A stretch of 64,000 nt of DNA from an uncultured Mycoplasmatales bacterium (GTDB lineage Bacteria > Bacillota_I > Bacilli_A > UBA3375). Position numbers and translations under genes: made by a program. Shown one piece after another: positions 1-9,471 of this stretch. The notes under the pieces are model-generated. The model saw nothing but the letters and a program-made list of their open reading frames with translations. It was not told where the DNA came from and ran no database searches. The DNA lies in contig CALDDH010000005.1 in the NCBI GenBank assembly GCA_937936465.1, positions 1-64,000 of the forward strand, given 5' to 3'. Within the stretch, counting starts at the first letter, position 1, and every line of letters begins with the position of its first letter.

Positions 1-62
1 TTATCTAGTTTTGAGTGTTTTTATACACTTGTTTTACATTATGTTATACAATATATACATAA

Positions 63-172
63 TCTGGTATTGATTGTGCTGGTGTTACACCTGTTCCCAT
101 CTCGAACACAGAAGTTAAGCCCAGTCACGCTTGATGTAGTACGTTTTCGTGCAAGATATAGTCTTTGCCAGT
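63..172 (+). rRNA. rrf: 5S ribosomal RNA
   Basis: The 5S signature segment CGAACACAGAAGTTAAGC lies near 103-120. The ends pair as a terminal helix: CTGGTA at 64-69 with TGCCAG at 166-171. The length of about 110 nt fits 5S rRNA. The rest of the rRNA operon would lie upstream, outside the window. Confidence 0.95.
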
Positions 173-187
173 TTAAATTAATTAAAT

Positions 188-214
188 TGCCCTTTATTTA
201 AGGCATTTTTTTTT
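188..214 (+). terminator. Rho-independent terminator after 5S rRNA
   Basis: A short bulged stem, TGCC(C)TT pairing with AAGGCA, is followed by a run of nine T at 206-214. It closes the rRNA transcript. Confidence 0.75.
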
Positions 215-246
215 GTATGTTTATACATGTACAAGCTTTTTTATAG

Positions 247-252
247 TATAAT
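247..252 (+). promoter_or_regulatory. Probable -10 box for the glycan locus
   Basis: A perfect TATAAT lies 68 bases upstream of the preferred TTG start at 321. No convincing -35 box is visible at 17 bp. It is the only promoter-like element between the 5S terminator and the first gene. Confidence 0.4.
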
Positions 253-320
253 ATAGTTATTGTTTAAGGATTAAATACATGCACAAAATATTTAACTTTA
301 TCTCTTTTGAAAGGAGTATA

Positions 321-2243
321 TTGAAATTAACAATTGGTATTACAACCTATCAAGAAACAGTTTTTTTAGAAGAATTATTATTTACTATCAATCAAGAATT
401 AAAAATAAATAATCATTTAAATGATATGGTTGAAATATTTTTATATAATGACTGTACTCAAAATCAAGAAACACTAGATATAATTAAAAAATATAGTAAT
501 ATGTACAATTTAATAATTGCAAAAAAAAACCATGGAATGCCTTCGTTTGGACGCAATAAGATACTTGAAAAGGCAATAGGAGAATATATACTTTTTATTG
601 ATGGAGATGATAATTTCATTTCACCAATAAATAATATAATTGCAGAATTAAATAATACTATTGATAAAGATGTACTTGTATCAGAAGTTAAGAAAATACA
701 AGGTGATGGTATTTTAACATATAGTCCATTTATTTATACACATCTATTATTTAATTGTTCAGATGATTTTTTCGATCAAAACTATCATAAATTAATTGTA
801 CACCAAACAGGAATATGGTCAATATATCGAACACAATTTTTAAAAGAGAATAATTTTATATATGATACAGAGCATCGCTATGAAGATAATTTATTTATGA
901 CTCAATTGGCACTGAATAATAATACTCGTTTTGGACGTTTGAATACAAGTTATTATGGGTGGAGAAATAATTTAAACAGTTATAGTCATACAAATCAAGA
1001 TCAAATAATTAAAAGTAGATTATTTTTATATGAACAAACCCTTAGAGAAGTAGAGAAAAATATTAATAGCAATTTTAGTCCTTATTTATTATTTTCTATT
1101 TGGAACCAAACATATACAAACTTAATTAAATCATATCCAAATTTAAATCAAAAACAAAGAAAATATTATTTTAATCAATTAAATTTAATTACAAAAAAAA
1201 ATAATAAATTAGTTAATCAGTTAATGAATAGGACAGATGATTTAACAGATAAATATTTTAAGTTAAGAAAATATAAATTATTTAATCAATATTTTATTTT
1301 AAATAATTTATCTAAACTATATAAAATAAAAATTAATAAAGTTAAATATAAACACAATTTACTTAAAGTTTTTACAATCTTACCAATTAATCGAAAAAAA
1401 ATTTTCTTTACAAGTCAATATGGAAAATACAATGATAATAGCAAGTATTTATATTTAGAGATGAAAAATAATCCTAAGTATAAAAATTTTAAATTTATTT
1501 TTGCAGTTAATGATAGAAATTTAATTAAGCATAAAGATTTCATTGATTTTCATAATAAAGTACTATATTTCTATCACCATTATACATCATCACATATTTA
1601 TTTCAATACATGGTATGATCCGAATATTAAGAAAAGAAAACAACAAACATGGACTCAATTATGGCATGGTATACCTTATAAAAAAGTTTATACAGATATA
1701 AATACTTATGAGCAGACAACACCACTGTTTAAGACAATTAATAAACAAAAATCAATTAGTAACTGGGATAATGTTTGGTCTGTAAATGCATACAATACTA
1801 ATATATTTAAGAATTTATTTCCAAATGTTTATATAATTGAAAAAGAGTATCCAAAAGTACAATGGTTAATTGATAATCAAAATAATTTAAATTTAATTGA
1901 AAAATTAAAAGATAAATATCAATTAGACCAATTTAAAAAGTATATCTTATATGCACCAACATACAGACCTTATCAATACTTTATTAATATTAGTGAAGTA
2001 AAAAAGATAGTTCCAGATGGTTATGAATTACTGGTTCATAAGCATCCAATGTTAAGAACAAATAAAATAAAAGATATAGGTGAATTAAAAGATATTGATG
2101 ACATTCAAGAAATTATTTTAATTACAGATGGTGTTATTACAGACTGTAGTTCAATTAAGTACGATTATAGGCAAATGAATAAGAAAACAATTGAATACTT
2201 TCCAGATAAAGTAAATTATGATCATATTCATGGTATTTATTGA
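321..2243 (+). CDS. Two-domain glycosyltransferase: GT2 fused to TagF-like glycerophosphotransferase
   Basis: The 640-residue cytoplasmic enzyme probably builds an anionic wall glycan. Residues 1-230 form a GT2 (GT-A) domain that opens MKLTIGITTY and carries the metal-binding DGDD near residue 94. The C-terminal third (about 365-640) is a CDP-glycerol glycerophosphotransferase domain of the TagF type, with TQLWHGIPYKK (near 444), APTYR, HKHP and TDCSS motifs. An in-frame ATG lies upstream at 279, but TTG 321 is preferred. It has GAAAGGAG just upstream, and the GT2 fold then starts exactly as in the paralogue at 12644. The stop TGA overlaps the ribosome binding site of the next gene. Substrates are inferred from family only. 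Confidence 0.85.
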   Translation: MKLTIGITTYQETVFLEELLFTINQELKINNHLNDMVEIFLYNDCTQNQETLDIIKKYSNMYNLIIAKKNHGMPSFGRNKILEKAIGEYILFIDGDDNFISPINNIIAELNNTIDKDVLVSEVKKIQGDGILTYSPFIYTHLLFNCSDDFFDQNYHKLIVHQTGIWSIYRTQFLKENNFIYDTEHRYEDNLFMTQLALNNNTRFGRLNTSYYGWRNNLNSYSHTNQDQIIKSRLFLYEQTLREVEKNINSNFSPYLLFSIWNQTYTNLIKSYPNLNQKQRKYYFNQLNLITKKNNKLVNQLMNRTDDLTDKYFKLRKYKLFNQYFILNNLSKLYKIKINKVKYKHNLLKVFTILPINRKKIFFTSQYGKYNDNSKYLYLEMKNNPKYKNFKFIFAVNDRNLIKHKDFIDFHNKVLYFYHHYTSSHIYFNTWYDPNIKKRKQQTWTQLWHGIPYKKVYTDINTYEQTTPLFKTINKQKSISNWDNVWSVNAYNTNIFKNLFPNVYIIEKEYPKVQWLIDNQNNLNLIEKLKDKYQLDQFKKYILYAPTYRPYQYFINISEVKKIVPDGYELLVHKHPMLRTNKIKDIGELKDIDDIQEIILITDGVITDCSSIKYDYRQMNKKTIEYFPDKVNYDHIHGIY

Positions 2244-2257
2244 AAGGAGTAAAGCTA

Positions 2258-4573
2258 ATGGAAGTTTTTTTAATAACAAATTATAAGGAAATAAATTTAA
2301 TGGAAGACCTAGTAATTCCTCATGTTTTTAAAAAAGAAAATTATAATATAGGCAACTATTCATTTTTAAATTTATATAGTTCATTAAATGAAAAAATTAA
2401 TAAGTTTAACGTATCTACTGATGGTGAACATTTTTATTATGAAAATGGATGGTCACTTGAAGAAAATAAAAAATTAATTTTAGATGTTTCAAAAAAGAAA
2501 AAATTATTTGATTTGCCAACTTCTGATTTAGATGGGAATTATATTCAAATAAAGATCAAAGACAATAAAATAAATATAAGAAAAAATGCTTCTTCAATTG
2601 ATAATGTAGCTTACTTTAAAATAAATGAATATATCTTCATATCTAACTCCAATGAAATGTTAGAGCAATTATTAAAACAAAGTAAATTATATGATTTGTT
2701 AGAGATAAACAAAGATTATTATTTAAATAATTCAATTAGTGAGAATAATAGACTATATTGTGGGGGTAAGTATAAACAATTAGATTATGTAAATAATCTT
2801 GAAGAATATGAATATGATGGAAAAAATGTAACCAAGAAATTTGTTGACCAAATAAATATAAATAAATACAAAAATAAATATAAGATAGATAAAAAAGGTT
2901 TTAATGAATATTTTTTAAAAAGATTGAATAATGCAATAAAAGAATTTTTAGAAAAATACAAAATAAATGAATTATCCTTGGATATAACAGGAGGAAGGGA
3001 TTCAAGGGTTCATGTAGCAATTTTTAATAATATTTTAAAAAATAAAATAAAATTGAATGTTATTGGTAATGAAAATCTTCCAGACGTAATTATTGCAAGA
3101 CAAGTTGCCAAGGAATTAAAACTTCCAATTAATGTACTTCATCCTAATCTAAAATCAAAAGATATAAATATACATGAAATGAATAAAGAAACAAATAAAT
3201 CAATGAATTATAAATCATTCTTTTTGGCTTTTAATAAAACACAGTCAATCTATGAATTGAAAAAAATACCAGACATAAAAATAACAGGTGTATTAGGTAA
3301 TGTTATTTTTAATTCACTACAGTTAAAAGGTATGCCAAAATTTTCCAATTATGCTTTTATAAATAAGGAGAATAGCAGGACATTACATAATAAATTTATG
3401 GATTCAATAAATGAAATGGATAAAGTGGTTGATGATGAGTGGTTATCATATTATTTTAATTTAAGGTTTAATAACCACAATAGATTTTTAAATGGATTAT
3501 CATACTCTGCTTTTTCTTTATATAGTTTAGATTGTTTTGCAATATACTCTCTTATTTTACAAAAAGAGAATATTAATCCAGAAATCATTCAAAAAAATAT
3601 CCTTAAATATTATAATAAAAATCTTTTAATTAATATCCCATTTGAAGAGCAAAAATCCTTTGTTGATATAAATACCTTTGAAATTTCTAGTGTTCCACAT
3701 AAAACAAATAAATTTGAATTAAATATTACAAAAGCAAGAAATAAAAAGATAACAACTTTTAAGGATGAAATAAAAGTAATATTATTAAAAAATAATGATC
3801 CAGACTTTATTAATGATGATTTTTGGCAAAGTTTTCATATGAATAATGGTGAACAAAATATCAGGTATTTTATTTTAGGATATTTAGGATATTTATCAGT
3901 TACAAATAAAATTACTCAATGGGAAACTAATAAAGCAATTAGTTTATCGGAGAATACTAAACTTGAACCTGAAGAAAAATTTTATGAAAGAACATATGTT
4001 CAGCCATCTAAATATACATTTGGTATTAAAAATATATACCAAAAAGACGAAGTTTTATGGGGGTTATCATATGTTGATCATATAATTGCAACAGTCATTA
4101 ATATCCATACCAAAGCAAGGTATAATTTAATTATCCATACAATTGGAGTAAAAGGATATTATGAATTTAAATTTGAAAACACTGGACATTATAGATTAAA
4201 TATATTTAATACTAAAACAAAGACATATGTCTATTCTAGTTCAACTATAAAAATAATTCCAAAAGTTGCATTGATTAATAAAATAAATTCATTTCAATAT
4301 AAAGATTATAAATTTAAATGTCACCAAGTAAATGATTATATTGAAGAAATAAAATATAAAGATTTAATTTGGACTTTAAAGTTAAATAGAAATCATTTCG
4401 ATTATACTTTTTATTTTGAAAATAACGATTTGCAAATTATTAAGTTTTGGTATAAACAAGATATAGAATATTCAATATCTAAAGTTAAAAGTTTTACTAT
4501 ATTTTTAAAAGATAAATCAACTAATAAAATAACACAAATGAATTATAAAAAAGAAAGAGGTACTGATGATTGA
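2258..4573 (+). CDS. Asparagine-synthetase-like PP-loop ATPase of a glycan locus
   Basis: The protein has 771 residues. It has a PP-loop of the AsnB/AANH type, DITGGRDSR at about 242-250, which adenylates a carboxylate in this family. The N-terminal ~200 residues look like a degenerate glutaminase-like domain: the protein begins MEVFLITN, so the catalytic Cys2 of class II amidotransferases is absent. Residues beyond about 560 form an extra beta-rich domain of unknown function. The start is ATG 2258 behind AAAGGAG, not the in-frame TTG at 2240. The 3' end overlaps the next gene by 8 bp. Downstream WecB-WecC would make a uronic acid (ManNAcA), so modification of a sugar carboxylate by amide formation is a reasonable inference. 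Confidence 0.75.
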   Translation: MEVFLITNYKEINLMEDLVIPHVFKKENYNIGNYSFLNLYSSLNEKINKFNVSTDGEHFYYENGWSLEENKKLILDVSKKKKLFDLPTSDLDGNYIQIKIKDNKINIRKNASSIDNVAYFKINEYIFISNSNEMLEQLLKQSKLYDLLEINKDYYLNNSISENNRLYCGGKYKQLDYVNNLEEYEYDGKNVTKKFVDQININKYKNKYKIDKKGFNEYFLKRLNNAIKEFLEKYKINELSLDITGGRDSRVHVAIFNNILKNKIKLNVIGNENLPDVIIARQVAKELKLPINVLHPNLKSKDINIHEMNKETNKSMNYKSFFLAFNKTQSIYELKKIPDIKITGVLGNVIFNSLQLKGMPKFSNYAFINKENSRTLHNKFMDSINEMDKVVDDEWLSYYFNLRFNNHNRFLNGLSYSAFSLYSLDCFAIYSLILQKENINPEIIQKNILKYYNKNLLINIPFEEQKSFVDINTFEISSVPHKTNKFELNITKARNKKITTFKDEIKVILLKNNDPDFINDDFWQSFHMNNGEQNIRYFILGYLGYLSVTNKITQWETNKAISLSENTKLEPEEKFYERTYVQPSKYTFGIKNIYQKDEVLWGLSYVDHIIATVINIHTKARYNLIIHTIGVKGYYEFKFENTGHYRLNIFNTKTKTYVYSSSTIKIIPKVALINKINSFQYKDYKFKCHQVNDYIEEIKYKDLIWTLKLNRNHFDYTFYFENNDLQIIKFWYKQDIEYSISKVKSFTIFLKDKSTNKITQMNYKKERGTDD

Positions 4574-7517
4574 ATTATATCCTACAATCAGTTTAGAATT
4601 AAGTAATAGAAATATGATAGAGTTTAAATACAATAGATTTTATTTAAACATTAAGAATAATATAGTTAGTAAAGGTTCAAATAAATATAGGTATTTAATT
4701 AGTGGGTGGATCGATTTTGATAATAAAAAAGTTGTTATAAATAAGGTTAATGATGATTACAAAATTTACTTTAATACAAAATCATGTAGGTTTGAATTAA
4801 TAAATGGGCAAATTGTAGATGGTAAATATTTTCTTACTATTGAGGTTAGAAAGATATCTAAATTGTCTTTAAAACACATCAGTTTTACTAGGCAGGATAA
4901 AATATCAAATCAAATTGTAGATAATTCAAAAACAAATTTATTATATAATAAAATGTATGAAGATGACAAAAATAGAATAATTCAAAAGTTGAAACTAGGT
5001 AACAATATTTTATCTATTGTTGATAAATTCACATATTATAACTTGAAAAATAAATATAATGTAATTAACCTAAAATTAAGCGACGTATATCTGTTGGATG
5101 ATATATTAAGAGAAAACCATTATATCTTAGATATAAAATTCTTCTTTTTAGAGTCTGCTTGGCTTGGAGAAGACAACACTTGGCGTGATAAAGTAGTTAA
5201 ACCATCTCAAGAGGCTCAGGACTTACTTAATATTTTAAGAAAAAATAAAATCAAAGTTGTTTTTTTCAATAAAGAAGATCCATTTCATTTTAATTCTTTC
5301 AAGCATCTGGTGCATAGATCACATTACACACTAACAACAGCACAAGAATGTATTGATGATTATAAAAAGATTACAAAAGAAAATGTAAGTATGTTACAAT
5401 ACTTTTTAAATGAAAAGGAATATAATATCTTTAAAAATAAAGTTGATGTAAAGAATAAAAATATTTTATTTGCAGGAAGTTATTATTATAATTTTCCTGA
5501 AAGAAACGAATTTCTAAAAGAATTTATCAATAGTTTTAACGTTGATATATATGATAGAAATCTTAATTCAATTAATAACTTAAATAAATTCCCTAATCAA
5601 TTTAAAAGTATTATTAAGGGAGGGGGATTAAATCAATTTGAGATAAATAAAATAATTGAGAAATATAAATATGTTATTTCTTTAAATAGCATTGTTGATT
5701 CACAAACAATGATTGCAAGGCGATTTTTTGAACTTATTGCAATGGGTAAAATTCAAATAGCAAATTATAGTCCAGCTGTAGATAAATTAAATTATAATAG
5801 TATAATTTTCTCAGAAACTAATGATATAAATGATCTTAAACAAAAAATACAAAAAAATAATATAACAAGAAAAGAATTATTAAATAATTCTTTTGATATA
5901 TTGCGTAAAAATTCATCGGAAATAGTTTTTAATAAAATAGAAGAAGATTTAAATATAAAAACTCAAAATAATATGGTAGTATACATAGAAGTAACATCAT
6001 TTAGAAAATTTGAATTATTTATCATTAATTTCTTATCATCGCAAAAGAAAAAAAATAATTATTTATTTGTTGTTGCAAATGCAAAAGTCACAAGAAAAAT
6101 TGAATCCAGTATTTATATGGAAATATTGGATATCTTTTTTAATTACAAATCTTTAGAAAAATTAAATGTTCCATTTATTAATTTAGATGAAAATTATACA
6201 TATAATAAAAATTATTTGATTGATGCATATCTGGCTACAAAAGGAATTGAAACATCTAATACAGGAATTAAATTTGCAGAATTTGATAAAATATCTGATT
6301 ATATACAAAATAATAAAACACCAGATATTTATATAAATTATTTAGCTTTTAAAGAACAAAAAAATAATACGATTCAAGTCAATAAAAATTATGAAAAAAA
6401 ATTGATTGATAGTAATGATGTTAATACTGTATTTACTAATATTTACCCAACATATCAAAATTTATATAGAAATGCTTTTGTTCATCAAAGGGTTAGGTAT
6501 TATAATTTAAAATCTAACAATATAGTAATTTTGATGGGTGATAAAAACCATTTCTATGTTTTTGATCATGTTTTAGTTTTATATTTAAATCATGAAGGAT
6601 TTAAAAAATATTTTGATAATCGTGTGTCTTCCGATAAAATTTTCATTCATTTTTTAAGCCCCCAAATTAAGTTTATTCTTGATAAATATGCAATTCAATT
6701 GAAAAAGAATGTGTGGGTTCATGGGGTAGAGGGGATATCATATGAGAGAAGGTCTCCATTTTTATTTGAAACAAATGAGAATATTAAATTTATATTTAAA
6801 AATAGAAAAAAAATGTGGCAAGAAGTTTTTGAAGAAGATAGTTATAAACTAATTTTTATTAGTAATTGGATATATAGTGCCTTTCAAGAAGATATGAATT
6901 ACAATAAAAAACCAATAGATTATAATATTATTTCTAATCCAATTGATACTGAATTTTATAGTTTGAAAGATAAAGACTATTCTAAAATTAAAATCTTGAG
7001 CATTAGGCCTTATGCAAGTAAAACATACGCTAATGATTTAACAGTTAAAACTATTTTAGAATTATCAAAAAAACCATATTTTTCAGAATTAGAGTTCACG
7101 ATTATTGGGAGAGGACAATATTTTGATCAAATCATAAAACCTTTAAAAGATAAAAATTTTAAAAATGTAATAATTTTAGAAACTTTTTTAACTAGAGATG
7201 AGATTAAAGAATATCACAAAAAAAATAATATCTTTCTGTGCCCTACAAGACAAGATTCACAAGGTGTATCAATGTGTGAAGCTGCTTCTAGTGGTTTGGT
7301 TGTTATTACAAATGATAATAGTGCAATTAGAGAATTTATGAATGATGATATATCCATAATAGTTCCTGATGATGATGTTAATGCAATGGTCAAAGGAATA
7401 GAATCATTATATTATAATAAAGATCTTTTAGAAAAAATGTCTAAGGGTGCAAATATAACAATGAATAAGGAATTAAATATTAAATATATATGTGATTTAG
7501 AATTAAAAAGGACTTAA
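4566..7517 (+). CDS. Large multi-module glycosyltransferase (CgeB-like plus GT4)
   Basis: The protein has 983 residues. Residues 1-130 are beta-rich and unassigned. Residues about 190-450 resemble the CgeB/YkvP glycosyltransferase family: WLGEDNTWRDK, ILFAGSYYYNFPERNEF near 299, then RRFFELIAMG. Residues about 690-983 form a GT4 (GT-B) domain with SNPIDTEFY near 789 and a nucleotide-sugar-binding segment PTRQDSQGVSMCEAASSG near 893. Two catalytic modules suggest that it adds two sugars or alternates linkages. The start overlaps the previous gene by 8 bp, which indicates translational coupling. There are no membrane segments, so it is presumably cytoplasmic. The acceptor and donor cannot be told from the sequence. 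Confidence 0.8.
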   Translation: MIELYPTISLELSNRNMIEFKYNRFYLNIKNNIVSKGSNKYRYLISGWIDFDNKKVVINKVNDDYKIYFNTKSCRFELINGQIVDGKYFLTIEVRKISKLSLKHISFTRQDKISNQIVDNSKTNLLYNKMYEDDKNRIIQKLKLGNNILSIVDKFTYYNLKNKYNVINLKLSDVYLLDDILRENHYILDIKFFFLESAWLGEDNTWRDKVVKPSQEAQDLLNILRKNKIKVVFFNKEDPFHFNSFKHLVHRSHYTLTTAQECIDDYKKITKENVSMLQYFLNEKEYNIFKNKVDVKNKNILFAGSYYYNFPERNEFLKEFINSFNVDIYDRNLNSINNLNKFPNQFKSIIKGGGLNQFEINKIIEKYKYVISLNSIVDSQTMIARRFFELIAMGKIQIANYSPAVDKLNYNSIIFSETNDINDLKQKIQKNNITRKELLNNSFDILRKNSSEIVFNKIEEDLNIKTQNNMVVYIEVTSFRKFELFIINFLSSQKKKNNYLFVVANAKVTRKIESSIYMEILDIFFNYKSLEKLNVPFINLDENYTYNKNYLIDAYLATKGIETSNTGIKFAEFDKISDYIQNNKTPDIYINYLAFKEQKNNTIQVNKNYEKKLIDSNDVNTVFTNIYPTYQNLYRNAFVHQRVRYYNLKSNNIVILMGDKNHFYVFDHVLVLYLNHEGFKKYFDNRVSSDKIFIHFLSPQIKFILDKYAIQLKKNVWVHGVEGISYERRSPFLFETNENIKFIFKNRKKMWQEVFEEDSYKLIFISNWIYSAFQEDMNYNKKPIDYNIISNPIDTEFYSLKDKDYSKIKILSIRPYASKTYANDLTVKTILELSKKPYFSELEFTIIGRGQYFDQIIKPLKDKNFKNVIILETFLTRDEIKEYHKKNNIFLCPTRQDSQGVSMCEAASSGLVVITNDNSAIREFMNDDISIIVPDDDVNAMVKGIESLYYNKDLLEKMSKGANITMNKELNIKYICDLELKRT

Positions 7518-7518
7518 G

Positions 7519-8357
7519 TTGAAATATAATTTATATGGAGAGAGTGTTACTAGAGATATTTTCCGTATATCACAAAAAGATAAATTAGTAAAAAAATATT
7601 ATGCTAGAACAAGTTTTTATTCACAGTTTAAAAGTGTTTCATGTAATTATGAATTTAGTCAAAATGATATTGCAAGTAGGATAATTTATGATGATATGAA
7701 TAATATCTTTAAAACAATGAAAGAAACATTAATAATTGACTTAATGTGTGAAGACCTTATACCATATTACTTTAATCAAAAAGTAATAACATATAGTGAG
7801 TATTTTAAAAAAATGAAAAAATTGATGTTAAATTTGAAAAATATCAATTACTTAATTTAAAATCATTTGATAAATTTACTAGTGGATTTGATGAATTTAT
7901 CAACTATAACTATAAAATGAATTCATGGCTTTTAGATAATATATATATAATTAAATATTATCCAGCTAATATTGATGGGCAAGGAAATAAATTATCCACT
8001 TTTTCAGAAGATAAAATAAAAGCAATAAGGGAGAAATATCCAAAAATAAAATTTATAGATTTAAATATAGATTTTATTGCAAATCCATATCATTTAGGGG
8101 GGGACTTTCAGAACTGCATTATCAGGATGATGTCTATAAACGAGGGATGGATTTTATTTTTAAATACACACAAAAACAAAAACAGACATTTACTTATGAA
8201 AAAAAATTACTTTGTTAATACTAAAGGAAGTGAATATTTTAATCATCAGTGGGATATTAAATTAACAAATGATTATTATGCAATTTATTTTTTTGATGAA
8301 AAAGAAGAAATGAAAAAAACTATTATAATCAAAAATATATCCAAGATATATTTATAG
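7519..8357 (+). pseudogene. Frameshifted DUF6270-like gene
   Basis: Two open frames (TTG 7519-7860 and 7917-8357) are parts of one gene. The N-terminus YGESVTRDIF resembles the GSCVSRDIF opening of DUF6270, a family I recall as SGNH-hydrolase-like. Reading shifts by -1 inside the A-runs at 7807-7813 or 7816-7821, continuing as DVKFEKYQLLNLKSFDKF into the second frame. A second -1 shift at the seven-G run 8097-8103 yields a much more protein-like segment, LSELHYQDDVYKRGMDFIF. A +1 shift near the eight-A run 8199-8206 returns to the frame that ends at 8357. The joined product would be about 280 residues. It lies between glycosyltransferase and wecB genes, so a glycan-modifying role was likely. 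Phase variation or assembly error are alternatives to decay. Confidence 0.7.
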
Positions 8358-8379
8358 AAAGTTTTAGGAAGGAGCAAAA

Positions 8380-9471
8380 GTGAAAAAAATAGCAATAATA
8401 TTTGGAACAAGGCCTGAGTTCATTAAAATATATCCAATATATTTGGAAAGTATTAAATATTTTAATACAGTGTTAATAAATACAGGTCAACATCAGGAGA
8501 TGCTTAATAATATATTATTAGATTTTAATATTAATCCAAAATATAATGGTAATATCATGCAAGAAAGTAAAGGATTAAATGAAATACTAACTAATTCATT
8601 AAAATTCATTGATAAAGCATTAGATATTGAGAAACCTGATTTAGTTTTAGTTCACGGAGACACTTCAGCTACATTAGCAGGAGCATTATCATCTTTTTAT
8701 AAACAAATTCAAGTTGGTCATATTGAAGCTGGTCTTAGAACATATAATAAAAAATCTCCATTCCCTGAAGAAGTAAATAGGTTATTAGTTGGAGATATTG
8801 TTGATTACCATTTTACTCCAACATATACAACATATGATAATTTAATTAAAGAGAATAAAAATAAGGATGATATTTATATTGTTGGTAACAGTGCAATAGA
8901 TATGTTAAAATATACAATTAGGAATGATTGGCACCATAATATAATAGATAAAATAAATTCTAATAAAAAAATTATTCTAATAACTATTCACAGAAGAGAA
9001 AACATCAAAGTATTAGTGTCTATTTTTTCAGCTATTAATAATTTAGCAAATAAATATTTTAATGAATATCAATTTGTATACCCAATACATATGAACCCAG
9101 AAATCAGAAAAATAGCTAAAGAACAATTTACTCAAAAAAATATTTATGTAGTAGAGCCGTTGGAAACAATAGACTTTCATAATTTTATGAAAAAATCTGA
9201 AATTATTTTAACAGATAGTGGTGGTATACAAGAAGAAGCACTTGGTATAAATAAGCCTGTTTTTGTAGTTAGAGATACAACTGAAAGACCTGAAGGTGTT
9301 TTAGCAGGAGCATTAAAATTAACAGGTACAGATGAGAAAGAAATTATAAATATTATTACATCCCATTTAGATAATAAAGAATTATTAAATAAAATGATTT
9401 CATCTGATAATCCATACGGTGATGGTACAACTGCAGAGCAAATTATGAAAATTATTAAGGATAAATTATGA
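8380..9471 (+). CDS. wecB: UDP-N-acetylglucosamine 2-epimerase (non-hydrolysing)
   Basis: This cytoplasmic enzyme interconverts UDP-GlcNAc and UDP-ManNAc. Its 363 residues match the family length. The start is GTG 8380 behind AAGGAG. Recognisable motifs are FGTRPEFIK at the N-terminus, VHGDTSATLAG, VGHIEAGLRT, PFPEEVNR and TDSGGIQEE, which cover the substrate and UDP-binding loops. The stop overlaps the start of the dehydrogenase gene in an ATGA arrangement, so the two steps to UDP-ManNAcA are translationally coupled. UDP-ManNAc may also feed linkage-unit synthesis for wall teichoic acid. Confidence 0.95.
   Translation: MKKIAIIFGTRPEFIKIYPIYLESIKYFNTVLINTGQHQEMLNNILLDFNINPKYNGNIMQESKGLNEILTNSLKFIDKALDIEKPDLVLVHGDTSATLAGALSSFYKQIQVGHIEAGLRTYNKKSPFPEEVNRLLVGDIVDYHFTPTYTTYDNLIKENKNKDDIYIVGNSAIDMLKYTIRNDWHHNIIDKINSNKKIILITIHRRENIKVLVSIFSAINNLANKYFNEYQFVYPIHMNPEIRKIAKEQFTQKNIYVVEPLETIDFHNFMKKSEIILTDSGGIQEEALGINKPVFVVRDTTERPEGVLAGALKLTGTDEKEIINIITSHLDNKELLNKMISSDNPYGDGTTAEQIMKIIKDKL

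Noticed and set aside
7807-7821. Programmed -1 ribosomal frameshifting in the DUF6270-like gene
   Set aside because: The codon phase (TTT AAA AAA ATG AAA AAA) does not give an X XXY YYZ slippery heptamer with matched pairing, and two further frameshifts lie downstream. Decay or run-length variation is simpler.
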